NCBI RefSeq assembly: GCF_037478005.1
Contig: NZ_CP144164.1
Location: forward strand, 3,906,001-3,970,000
Source of the DNA: Alteromonas sp. M12
Lineage (GTDB): Bacteria; Pseudomonadota; Gammaproteobacteria; Enterobacterales; Alteromonadaceae
Reading direction: 5' to 3'
DNA: 64,000 nt
The position numbers were made by a program, and so were the translations under genes. Below, in pieces: positions 53,996-62,316 of this stretch. The notes below the pieces were generated by a model. That model had not been told where the DNA came from. It was given only the letters and a program-made list of their open reading frames with translations, and made no database searches. Each line of letters starts with the position of its first letter. The stretch's first letter is position 1.

Positions 53996-55285
53996 ATGAC
54001 AGAGGTACCACAAATGGATCATCCGAACAAAAAGTCTTTTAAACAAAAGTTTGCCCAAGGACTGGCTCTTTTTCTACCCGGTATTTTCTTACTGGGATTC
54101 AACATTGGCACCGGCAGTGTTACCGCAATGGCAAAGGCAGGCGCTGAATATGGCATGTCTTTATTGTGGACCATCATAGCCTCCTGTTTATGTACTTTTT
54201 TCATGATTAACTTGTATGGTCGTTATACCTTAATCACTGGCGAAACGGCTCTTCAAGCATTTAGGAAGCACATCCACCCAGGTGTCGGCATTTTCTTCTT
54301 AGTGGCACTAACCTTTGGTGTATGTGGCAGTGTAATGGGTGTAATGGGTATAGTGGCCGATATCTGTTATGAATGGTCAAAATCTGCTATCGATGGTGGT
54401 ATTGCGCCTATTTACTTTGCTGGATTTTTTCTAAGCTTGGTTTATTTCATATTTTGGAATGGTAAAACCGAGTTTTTCGAGCGTAGCCTCGCGGTTATTG
54501 TCGCCATAATGTCGGCGTGTTTTTTAATAAACTTCTTTATCATGATGCCGCCTCCAATGGAGATTCTAAAAGGCTTAATACCCAGTATTCCAGAAGTGAC
54601 ATCATCTACCGACAAGGGGCCATTTTTAGTCATCGCCTCAATGATTGGCACCACTGTTTTTTCCGGTTTATTTATTATCCGCACCACCTTGGTAAAGGAA
54701 GCGGGCTGGACCTTGGCTGATTATAACAAACAACGTAATGACGCTATTTTCTCGGTATTTCTGATGTTCATCATCAGTGCATCCATTATGGCTGCAGCCG
54801 CGGGCACCTTATTCGTTGAAGGTATTGGTTTATCCAAAGCATCTCAAATGATAGGTATTTTAGAACCACTAGCGGGAACCTTAGCGACCTCAATATTTGC
54901 GTTTGGATTGATAGCAGCTGGCGTGTCCTCACAATTTCCTAATATATTAATGCTACCTTGGCTGTTGTGTGACTACACCGGCGCAGAACGCGATATGACC
55001 CTAGCTAAATTCCGTATCATGGTATTTGTTATTTCACTGCTTGGCTTAGTTGTACCGATTTTTGATGCACGCCCGGTGTTTGTGATGATTATTTCCCAAG
55101 CGTTTAATGCCGTTATCTTGCCAGTTACCGTAGCTTGCATTTTCTATCTGGGTAATCGCAAGGATTTAATGAAAGAGCATGCTAACAGCTGGATAGCCAA
55201 TGTCATTCTTGCCGCGATTTTACTGTTTTCAATCTTCACGTCGGCAATTGGCATAAAAGGAGTTTGGCAATTAGTGGTTGCTTAA
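53996..55285 (+). CDS. Nramp-fold transporter lacking the metal-binding motifs
   Basis: 429 aa with about 11 membrane segments and the overall Nramp layout, e.g. 'AGAEYGMSLLW' matching 'QAGASFGYQLLW' of MntH. In TM1 the metal-binding Asp-Pro-Gly-Asn is replaced by GTGS (38-41). In TM6 the Met-Pro-His motif is replaced by Phe-Ser-Gly (222-224). Without the Asp, Asn, Met and His ligands it is unlikely to carry Mn or Fe. Its position behind uxuA and the isomerase, with a good GGAG ribosome site and a strong terminator after it, makes a sugar-acid or other organic substrate likely (inference). It is separated from the isomerase gene by 192 bp, so it may have its own promoter. Confidence 0.85.
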   Translation: MTEVPQMDHPNKKSFKQKFAQGLALFLPGIFLLGFNIGTGSVTAMAKAGAEYGMSLLWTIIASCLCTFFMINLYGRYTLITGETALQAFRKHIHPGVGIFFLVALTFGVCGSVMGVMGIVADICYEWSKSAIDGGIAPIYFAGFFLSLVYFIFWNGKTEFFERSLAVIVAIMSACFLINFFIMMPPPMEILKGLIPSIPEVTSSTDKGPFLVIASMIGTTVFSGLFIIRTTLVKEAGWTLADYNKQRNDAIFSVFLMFIISASIMAAAAGTLFVEGIGLSKASQMIGILEPLAGTLATSIFAFGLIAAGVSSQFPNILMLPWLLCDYTGAERDMTLAKFRIMVFVISLLGLVVPIFDARPVFVMIISQAFNAVILPVTVACIFYLGNRKDLMKEHANSWIANVILAAILLFSIFTSAIGIKGVWQLVVA

Positions 55286-55310
55286 AACCGAACCGTTATA
55301 TTTGCCTTAA

Positions 55311-55337
55311 AAAGCCAACTAGTTAGTTGGCTTTTTT
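55311..55337. terminator. bidirectional rho-independent terminator
   Basis: AAAGCCAACT and AGTTGGCTTT form a perfect 10-bp stem with an AGTT loop. T-runs follow on the plus strand (TTTTTTAT) and in shorter form on the minus strand. It separates the transporter gene from the convergent peptidase gene. Confidence 0.85.
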
Positions 55338-55349
55338 ATACATTGCAAG

Positions 55350-57074
55350 CTACTGAGATCTCATTCTCATATTCTCAGTTTCCATGCGAATTTTGCGAAA
55401 TTCAGAGCTTTCTTTCCACTGTGGCCAGCGATTCGAATCGCCTAGATCTCGTATAATTGAGTGGAATAATTCGATGTCTTCAACCGCACCGCGTAAATCC
55501 CAATCCTCACTCCAAGCATCACAGGTTTGGTGATAACAATTTCCGGTATAGTCGGCAATCCATTGGTCGCCCGCAGCACGTCCTCCATCGATCAAATCAG
55601 CTCCACCGGCTATGCCCATTATCAACAAAACAGGTACGCCTTGACGGGCCATTGAGAAATGGTCTGCACGAAAAAACAAACCATTTTCAGGCAAATTTTC
55701 CGGTGTAACCACGCGAGACTGCAATGCCGCTGCGCGAGCAAGATCATCTTCAAGATCACTTTGACCTTCACCAACCAAAATAACATCTCTAGCCGGACCC
55801 GCTGTTTGTAAAATGTCTAAGGTAAAGTTGGCGACCGTAGAATATAGAGGATAAATGGGGTTCGAGGCATAAGCGGCAGAACCTAATAATCCACTCTCCT
55901 CAGCAGTCCAAACTGCAAACACCACACTTCGCGCCATAGGCGGTCCAGCTTTAAGCACGCGAGCCAATTCAATTACACCAGCGGTGCCAAGTGCATCATC
56001 ATTAGCTCCTGGACGAACAGTGCGACCCAATTCATCCGGCTCTCCTTGACCATAAGCATCCCAATGAGCAGATACCATTAAGGTTTCATCTTGTTGAGAG
56101 GTTCCTGGCAATCGCGCCAACACGTTTTGTGAATCAATATTATCCATTGAGACCGTAAAGTCAGCTGATAATCTCGCTTCTGGCAGTTCAAAAGCACTAA
56201 AGTCATCTGAACGAGCTAGTTTTCGCTGTTCGTTTAAATCTAAGCCAACAGCGTTAAACAATGCTGTTGCAGCGTCGTAATGCAGCCAACCTTGCAGCAA
56301 AGGAGGCAAAGGGCCATTGGTTTCAGCCAAGGTAAACTGTTCACCGGCGGAAGACGATGCCACATTCCAACCGTAACCCGCAGCCTTGTCTTCATGAATA
56401 ACTAACGCAGCTAATGCACCTCGTCTCGCAGCTTCTTCATATTTGTATGTCCAACGACCATAATATGTCATGCGTTTATTGCCAAACCGGCCAGCAACGG
56501 CTTCATTTGGTGCAGCTGAAAAGTCGGGATCATTGACTAAAAAGACCGCAACTTTGCCGGTTAGGTCAATATCAGCAAAATCATCCCAGTTACGTTCAGG
56601 TGCATTCACCCCATATCCCACAAATACCAAAGGGGCATCTTTAATACTTGCTTTGTCGACCGCACGAGCAGTGCTAATAGCCACATCACTTCCCTGCCGC
56701 CATGTTTGATCAGCGTTTGCTACTTTTATATTCAGTGAACCGCTGGAGTCTAACTGTGTATGCACCAGCGGTACCGACTGCGTCCAGCCACCATCAATGC
56801 CGCCGGGTTCCAAACCCAGAGATTGAAATTGCTCAATTAAATAGGCAACAGTTTTTGCTTCACCCGGTCCACCAGGAGCGCGACCTTCAAACTCCTCTGA
56901 CGCTAGTACTTTGACAATGTCAGAAAGACGTTGGCTATCAATCGAATTAGAGGGCTTTTGTGAGGCAGTTTCATTAGCGCTATCTTGAACTGATTTAGGC
57001 TCAGTTGAATCGGAACAAGCACTGATTCCGACGATTAAGGTTAAGCTGAAAAACAATTGGGTAACGAGCTTCAT
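55350..57074 (-). CDS. M28-family metallopeptidase lipoprotein
   Basis: 574 aa from the ATG used here, which has GGAA upstream and gives a proper lipobox (GISAC, Cys20). The longer open frame to 57179 would bury the signal peptide 35 residues in. Domains: a protease-associated-type region (about 110-290, 'GDPAPLVFVGYGVNAPERNW'-like) inserted before the catalytic M28 core, with zinc ligands in 'VSAHWDAYGQG' (His, Asp), 'PGANDDALGTAG' (Asp), 'WTAEESGLLGS' (Glu-Glu) and 'FRADHFSMA' (His). It would act as an aminopeptidase or related exopeptidase at the cell envelope. It lies between sugar genes but has no obvious part in sugar use. Confidence 0.9.
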   Translation of the reverse strand: MKLVTQLFFSLTLIVGISACSDSTEPKSVQDSANETASQKPSNSIDSQRLSDIVKVLASEEFEGRAPGGPGEAKTVAYLIEQFQSLGLEPGGIDGGWTQSVPLVHTQLDSSGSLNIKVANADQTWRQGSDVAISTARAVDKASIKDAPLVFVGYGVNAPERNWDDFADIDLTGKVAVFLVNDPDFSAAPNEAVAGRFGNKRMTYYGRWTYKYEEAARRGALAALVIHEDKAAGYGWNVASSSAGEQFTLAETNGPLPPLLQGWLHYDAATALFNAVGLDLNEQRKLARSDDFSAFELPEARLSADFTVSMDNIDSQNVLARLPGTSQQDETLMVSAHWDAYGQGEPDELGRTVRPGANDDALGTAGVIELARVLKAGPPMARSVVFAVWTAEESGLLGSAAYASNPIYPLYSTVANFTLDILQTAGPARDVILVGEGQSDLEDDLARAAALQSRVVTPENLPENGLFFRADHFSMARQGVPVLLIMGIAGGADLIDGGRAAGDQWIADYTGNCYHQTCDAWSEDWDLRGAVEDIELFHSIIRDLGDSNRWPQWKESSEFRKIRMETENMRMRSQ

Positions 57075-57454
57075 AAATATTATTCCGACAAAATTAAAAG
57101 ATGAGCAGTAAGCTGCTTTGCTATAGCTGTTCTTTACTGGAACGCGAATCCCATCGCTTAGTGCGGTCAATGCAGTCACTAGAGTACAAAAACTCTGTTG
57201 ATACTAAGGGCCTTAGTGGTTCTCGAGTATATCATTATTTACAATTTTTTAGTGGGTGCGACATAATAGTCTTTTCAAACTTAATAAAATTAGGTCTTCT
57301 ATTATCTGCATTTCGACGTAAAGTAATTTTATTAGCATAGGTTTTTACCTAGGATGATGTCAGGTAGCAAGCTGACCGTTATTTAAGCAGTCGCTAAGTA
57401 ATATGCTGTAGTTTGCTTGCATTTAAATCAACCATAGAATTAATAGGCGCAGAG
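57075..57454. other. divergent intergenic region between M28 peptidase and NHL protein
   Basis: 380 bp holding both promoters. The one structured element is the 15-bp palindrome listed separately. Confidence 0.45.
57203..57217. promoter_or_regulatory. 15-bp palindrome in a divergent promoter region
   Basis: ACTAAGG-G-CCTTAGT has perfect 7-bp arms around one base, with no T-run on either side. It is an operator candidate midway between the divergent genes. Confidence 0.35.
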
Positions 57455-58699
57455 ATGATTCAATCATATTTACCATCTAACAAACTGGGATTAAAAGCAC
57501 TTGGGTTAAGCCTGTTTTCTCTTTTTTGTGGCGTATCTGAAGCTGAACCATCCAAGCTTACTAAAACGACTGAAAATAGTTTGGTGGCGGTTGAACGCTA
57601 CCCAGCAACTAGCCCAAATCACAAAGTTCCACAATTCAGTGTCGATGCGAGCTGGCCCAAGATGCCAGCAACTTGGTTAATGGGACAAGTACCAGGTCTA
57701 GCCGTAGATAAACAGAATAACGTGTGGATTTTACATCGCCCTAACTCACTTAGTGGCTTAGATTTAGGTTTAACCAACAACACAGGCTTATGTTGTGAAG
57801 CTGCCCCACATGTTATGCAATTTTCACCAGATGGAGAATTACTTCAGGCTTGGGGCGGTCCAGAACTAGCGCCGAGTTTAGCCGGAACTAATCAATGGCC
57901 CGCTACCGTTCACGGCCTTTACGTTGATGAAGATAATACAGTTTGGCTTGGTGGAAATGGCAAAGATGACCACGTTGTGTTGAATTTTACCGCGCAAGGG
58001 GAATTTATTCGTCAGTATGGCCAACGTGGTAAAACCGATGGAAATTTGAGCCAAGATGCCTTGGGGAATCCAGCTGATATTTTCCATAACAGCATCAATG
58101 ATCAAGTATTTATTGCCGACGGTTATATCAACAAACGAATTACTGCTTTTGACACGAATGACAACAGTTTTGATCAATTATGGGGAGCTTATGGTGGCGA
58201 ACCTGGAGGCGGAACAAGACAAGGGGCATTCGACGTTTCACAAGCCACCAGCAACAGTGAAAACACCAGCACTAAAGCAAAAAGTTTTGGCGACATTGTG
58301 CATTGTGTAACACAGTCAACTGACGGCAAAATTTATGTTTGTGACCGACGAAATAATCGTATTCAAGTATTCGAAGCTGATGAAGAAGGAAAAATTCAGT
58401 TCATTCAAGATGTTATTATCGCTGGAGATACTGGAGGCTTAGGAACGGCATCAGATATCGATTTTTCCCCAGACAATAAGTATATGTATGTGGCAGATAT
58501 GATGAACGGGCGTATCTGGATCCTATGGCATGATACTTATGAAGTACTCGGCAGTTTTGGTCGCCCAGGCCGCTACCCAGGACAATTTACTTGGCTTCAC
58601 AGCGTAGTTGTAGACAGCGATGGTAATTTATATACCTCAGAAGTAAGCACTGGCAGACGGGTGCAGAAGTTTGTGCTCACTGGGTTTGTTGGCAGGTAG
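57455..58699 (+). CDS. exported NHL-repeat beta-propeller protein
   Basis: 414 aa from an ATG with AGG upstream; a longer frame starting at a TTG 42 bp upstream lacks a ribosome site. The signal peptide is about 1-31 ('ALGLSLFSLFCGVSEA'). The mature part is a six-bladed propeller of NHL type, with recurring 'G-x-x-V-D-x-x-x-N-V/L-W/Y' units: 'GLAVDKQNNVWILHRP', 'GLYVDEDNTVWLGG', 'IYVCDRRNNRIQVF', 'VVVDSDGNLYTSEV'. Homologues are often annotated as peptidyl-alpha-hydroxyglycine lyase-like because that enzyme shares the fold; I see no support for that activity. It may bind a ligand or protein in the periplasm. Function is unknown. Confidence 0.8.
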   Translation: MIQSYLPSNKLGLKALGLSLFSLFCGVSEAEPSKLTKTTENSLVAVERYPATSPNHKVPQFSVDASWPKMPATWLMGQVPGLAVDKQNNVWILHRPNSLSGLDLGLTNNTGLCCEAAPHVMQFSPDGELLQAWGGPELAPSLAGTNQWPATVHGLYVDEDNTVWLGGNGKDDHVVLNFTAQGEFIRQYGQRGKTDGNLSQDALGNPADIFHNSINDQVFIADGYINKRITAFDTNDNSFDQLWGAYGGEPGGGTRQGAFDVSQATSNSENTSTKAKSFGDIVHCVTQSTDGKIYVCDRRNNRIQVFEADEEGKIQFIQDVIIAGDTGGLGTASDIDFSPDNKYMYVADMMNGRIWILWHDTYEVLGSFGRPGRYPGQFTWLHSVVVDSDGNLYTSEVSTGRRVQKFVLTGFVGR

Positions 58700-58767
58700 G
58701 TTAGTGCGGCGAGTTAATTTTAGAAATGTGTAAAGCATCTTCTGCGTTAAAAGTGGTGAAACTTAAA

Positions 58768-58818
58768 CCAAAAAAGTAACCTGACATTTTGCATAAACAT
58801 CCCATGCCAGGTTACTTT
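58768..58818 (-). terminator. terminator downstream of the first sulfatase gene
   Basis: AAAGTAACCTG and CAGGTTACTTT form a perfect 11-bp stem around a 24-nt loop that contains its own GCAT/ATGC pairing. The minus strand continues with TTTTTTGG. It may also stop transcription from the convergent NHL gene. Confidence 0.65.
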
Positions 58819-58855
58819 CCAATCTTTAACTGATTTGGTTCAGTGCAATATCAGA

Positions 58856-60421
58856 TTACATCCAACCCATAATCATTTCTACAACACGAATCAAGGTTGA
58901 GTAGTACCAAGGTGGCTGCGGATCATCATCAGTACTAGGTACTTTGTACTGAGCACGTAAACTTAGCAAACGCTGCTTTAAGTCCGCAGTAACCTTTTCA
59001 TACCCTGGTTGACCGTAGAGATTAATTTGCTCATCAGGATCGGTTTGTGTATCAAACAGTTCCCATTCTTCGTTATTGTAAAAGTTGGCGAGTTTGTAGC
59101 GTTCACTAATGATACCGTAATGACGAGCAACGCCATGAAAACCGGGGTTTTCATAAAATTGGTAATAAAGATCTCTTGATTGAGGTTCAAATTCATCGTC
59201 GGTTAATACCGGCAATAAACTGATCCCTTGCATCGCTTCGGGGATTTCAACACCTGCAGCATCAAGAAGAGTTGGTGCGAAATCTATGTTTTGTACTAGA
59301 GCAGAAGTACTGCTTCCCTCTTTAATATGGTTTGGCCATTGAATTAATAATGGAATTTTGGAGGACACATCATTAATCCAACGTTTATCAAACCAACCGT
59401 TTTCCCCTAAGTAAAAACCTTGGTCTGATGAATAAATGATAATGGTATTTTCGTCTAAATTATTTGCCTCTAAGTAATCAAGCAACCGACCAATTTCACG
59501 GTCCATACTTTTAACTGAACCAGTGTAGGTTTTGATATAACGTTGATATTTCCAACGAGTAATTTCGTCGTCAGTTAAATCAGCGTTTTCAAATTCCTCA
59601 TTACCTTTTGCAAAGGTCGCTTCCCACAGCTTTAATTGCTCTTCATTCATCGATGATGGTTCAGATAACTTAACATCCAAGTCCGTCATATCATCGGCAA
59701 TACTCATACGCGAGTTTTGTCTTGCTTCACTCAAACCGTCCATTGAACGTAGTAAGGTGTTAGGTTCTGGTAAGGTTGCACTTTCATCCCATTCTGCTAA
59801 CTCTTGTGGTGCTGGGATCCAATCTCGATGAGGAGATTTGTGGTTATACATAAGCAAAAATGGTTGTTCACTTTGCTTTTGATTTTTAAGCCAAGAAATC
59901 GTTTGATCGGTTACAATTTCTGCGACATATCCGGTCGTTTCTTTGATCCCTGCAGGGCTTCTGAAACTAGGGTTATAATAAGTGCCTTGCTCCATAACAT
60001 TGTCAATTACCGACCAATCATCGAACCCCACGGGGTCGCTCATTAAATGCCACTTACCAAAAACCGCGGTTTTATAACCAGATTGTTGCAATAATTTGGG
60101 TAAGGTTTCCTGGTGGCCATTAAACTCTCCTGACCAGTCATTTGTTTCATAGCCATTGGCGTGGCTGTGCTTGCCTGTTAATAAGGTCGCTCTAGAGGGG
60201 CCGCAAACAGCATTGCCTACATATGCACGGTCAAAGCGCATACCTTTTTTAGCTATACGATCGATATTTGGCGTCTGCATTAAAGTGTCATCGTAGGCAC
60301 TTAACGCTTTCACGGCATGGTCGTCACTGAAAATAAATACAATATTAGGGCGTTTCTGCTCCTGTGCCATTGCTGTGCAGGATACACATATAACAACTAA
60401 TAGATTAAATATACTCTTCAT
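58856..60421 (-). CDS. exported formylglycine-dependent sulfatase
   Basis: 521 aa. The signal peptide is about 1-19 (ends TAMA). Sulfatase S1 family: metal-binding 'FIFSDDHAV', maturation signature C-x-P-S-R at Cys73 ('VCGPSRATLLTG'), 'YKTAVFGKWHL', 'YNHKSPHRDW' and 'IIYSSDQGFYLGENGW'. Cys73 must be converted to formylglycine by a maturation enzyme not seen here. The pattern after the active site resembles N-acetylglucosamine-6-sulfatase-like and iduronate-sulfatase-like S1 subfamilies, but I cannot fix the substrate. It would remove sulfate from glycan in the periplasm or outside. A second sulfatase gene lies 171 bp upstream on the same strand. Confidence 0.92.
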   Translation of the reverse strand: MKSIFNLLVVICVSCTAMAQEQKRPNIVFIFSDDHAVKALSAYDDTLMQTPNIDRIAKKGMRFDRAYVGNAVCGPSRATLLTGKHSHANGYETNDWSGEFNGHQETLPKLLQQSGYKTAVFGKWHLMSDPVGFDDWSVIDNVMEQGTYYNPSFRSPAGIKETTGYVAEIVTDQTISWLKNQKQSEQPFLLMYNHKSPHRDWIPAPQELAEWDESATLPEPNTLLRSMDGLSEARQNSRMSIADDMTDLDVKLSEPSSMNEEQLKLWEATFAKGNEEFENADLTDDEITRWKYQRYIKTYTGSVKSMDREIGRLLDYLEANNLDENTIIIYSSDQGFYLGENGWFDKRWINDVSSKIPLLIQWPNHIKEGSSTSALVQNIDFAPTLLDAAGVEIPEAMQGISLLPVLTDDEFEPQSRDLYYQFYENPGFHGVARHYGIISERYKLANFYNNEEWELFDTQTDPDEQINLYGQPGYEKVTADLKQRLLSLRAQYKVPSTDDDPQPPWYYSTLIRVVEMIMGWM

Positions 60422-60592
60422 AGGGCTTACCTTATATATCTAAGATTATTGGCCAAATTAAGTTGCGAAGAAACAACTTACATGGATTGTTTTTATTGCT
60501 TATACATCTTGAAAATCAATGCGCTAATGGACGGTTAATACCTTATAAGAGGTATCAAGATTTCAACTTTATTAGCGCTTTCACAAATACAG

Positions 60593-62095
60593 TTATTCAA
60601 TCCAACCTCTTAAATTGTTTTGAATTTCCTGTTCAAATTGATCTAGTTTTTTACTTAACTCTTGGGCTTTTTCCGACTGATGACTTTTAACATCGTATGA
60701 CTCAGCTTGATCCTGTTTTAAATCAAATAGAAAAGGACCTTGCTGTTTAAGCCAGTAAAAGCCAATGTCACTTGATGTTCTGCGATAGTATTTATATTGG
60801 CCATTAACCACAGCGATAGGTTTTTTGGCTTTGAATAGAAACAGTTCGTCGCGGATGCTAACGGTGTTATCCCCACGCAGGATTGGCATCATGTCTACCC
60901 CATCAATAATCCGATCTTGGGGTAACTCAATATCCAGCATCTGCAAAATAGTAGGATAAATATCAATTCCACTTGCCAGTGCATCTGACACACTGCCTTG
61001 TTTAATCTTTTCAGGCATCCACGCAATAAATGGCACTTTATTCCCGCCATCAAAATTAGAGCCTTTGCGACTTCTAAATTGTCCGGCATTACCTTCAAAC
61101 CAAGGACCATTATCACTAGAAAAAATCACAAGGGTATTATCGGCAATCCCGTTTTCTTCTAGTGACTTCATTATTTCACCCACACTCCAATCTAACTCTT
61201 GGACTGTATCCCCATAGGTTCCTGCTTTAGAGGTACCGGCGAAATCTTGACTGGCTAAGGCTGGATCATGGGGAAACGGAGAGGCGTAATATAAAAAGAA
61301 GGGTTTTTCTTTATTTTCAGTAATAAATTGGATCGACTCTACTGTAAGATTTTTAGTCAATACTGATTGATCAACTGGTTCTGGTAAGTCTACTTCTTCG
61401 TTTCGATAGATTTCATAGGGTTGCATATCATTGCTATACAGAGCGCCATAAAAATAATCAAAACCATGTTTATTGGGTCTGTCATTTACGTGGTCACCGA
61501 GATGCCATTTACCGATTAGTGCAGTTTCATAATCAGCTGCCTGCAATGCTTCTGACAAAAGTACTTCATCATGGGAAATCCCTTGCATTCCATAGGAGTA
61601 AGCGCCGCTAAATGTGAGCAATTTAGTGATGGCTTTATTACGGAATTTTTCGCTGTGCATAAAGACTGAAGGAACATGGCTTCTGACAGGATAACGACCG
61701 GTGAGTAATCCAGCTCGAGAGGGGGAACAAATAGGAGAAGGTGCATAATAATTTGTTAGCGCCACCCCATTACTCGCTAATTCATCGATATTTGGTGTGT
61801 TTATTAATTCCGAACCAAAACCGGATAAATCGCCATAGCCCATATCATCCGCCAGAATTACGATAACATTAGGTTGCCCTTTAGCTGATTCTTGCTGATT
61901 TGATTTCAACGTGCTCACGTTCTGCAAATAACTAGTCGCCAAGTCAGGCTTCAGATCCTGACCTTCGATATTCTTAAAATGCGTATTAAGAGCTTTGTAT
62001 ATAATAAATAGAATTATGAAAATAAGAAAAATCCTACCTATTCGAAGCCTGTTTTTGCCACTGTCACTTTTCTTTATGAGCAACTGAAACACCAT
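60593..62095 (-). CDS. membrane-anchored formylglycine-dependent sulfatase (arylsulfatase-type)
   Basis: 500 aa. Residues about 20-34 form a single hydrophobic helix preceded by a long basic stretch, with no cleavage-like site, so an uncleaved signal anchor facing the periplasm is likely. The S1 sulfatase domain follows: 'VIVILADDMGYGDL' (metal site), C-x-P-S-R at Cys123 ('PICSPSRAGLLTGRYPVRS'), 'ALIGKWHLGDH', 'ASPFPHDPAL' and 'VIFSSDNGPW'. It shares only motif-level similarity with the neighbouring sulfatase, so the two probably attack different sulfate positions or sugars. A divergent GH3 gene suggests both serve the same glycan. Confidence 0.92.
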   Translation of the reverse strand: MVFQLLIKKSDSGKNRLRIGRIFLIFIILFIIYKALNTHFKNIEGQDLKPDLATSYLQNVSTLKSNQQESAKGQPNVIVILADDMGYGDLSGFGSELINTPNIDELASNGVALTNYYAPSPICSPSRAGLLTGRYPVRSHVPSVFMHSEKFRNKAITKLLTFSGAYSYGMQGISHDEVLLSEALQAADYETALIGKWHLGDHVNDRPNKHGFDYFYGALYSNDMQPYEIYRNEEVDLPEPVDQSVLTKNLTVESIQFITENKEKPFFLYYASPFPHDPALASQDFAGTSKAGTYGDTVQELDWSVGEIMKSLEENGIADNTLVIFSSDNGPWFEGNAGQFRSRKGSNFDGGNKVPFIAWMPEKIKQGSVSDALASGIDIYPTILQMLDIELPQDRIIDGVDMMPILRGDNTVSIRDELFLFKAKKPIAVVNGQYKYYRRTSSDIGFYWLKQQGPFLFDLKQDQAESYDVKSHQSEKAQELSKKLDQFEQEIQNNLRGWIE

Positions 62096-62140
62096 TTCAC
62101 CCTATTATTTTAAACGTTGAGTGGAGCTAACATATCATTT

Positions 62141-62156
62141 TTCCACACGGTGTGTA
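62141..62156. promoter_or_regulatory. candidate operator, copy 1 of TTCCACA-NN-GTGTGTA
   Basis: TTCCACACGGTGTGTA contains the near-palindrome CACAC-G-GTGTG. A near-identical copy lies 66 bp to the right. Both are in the divergent region between the membrane-anchored sulfatase and the GH3 gene. Confidence 0.55.
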
Positions 62157-62206
62157 ATTATTTTTTCACATTTTTTCTACATTAAGTGTATTTTTTTTAC
62201 ATTTAT

Positions 62207-62222
62207 TTCCACAGCGTGTGTA
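62207..62222. promoter_or_regulatory. candidate operator, copy 2 of TTCCACA-NN-GTGTGTA
   Basis: TTCCACAGCGTGTGTA differs from the first copy only at the two central bases, where GC replaces CG. The direct-repeat arrangement about six helical turns apart suggests cooperative binding of a regulator upstream of the GH3 gene. Confidence 0.55.
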
Positions 62223-62316
62223 TTTTATTATTTCTTATGTTATGTTGAAAAAAGATTAAAACTTGAGTGTTTCATTAACATCTCATTTACCAACCATAGA
62301 ATTAGGATGTGTGGCA

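Noticed and set aside
57455..58699. Peptidyl-alpha-hydroxyglycine alpha-amidating lyase
   Set aside because: Only the NHL propeller fold is shared. No substrate context or specific active-site pattern could be identified.
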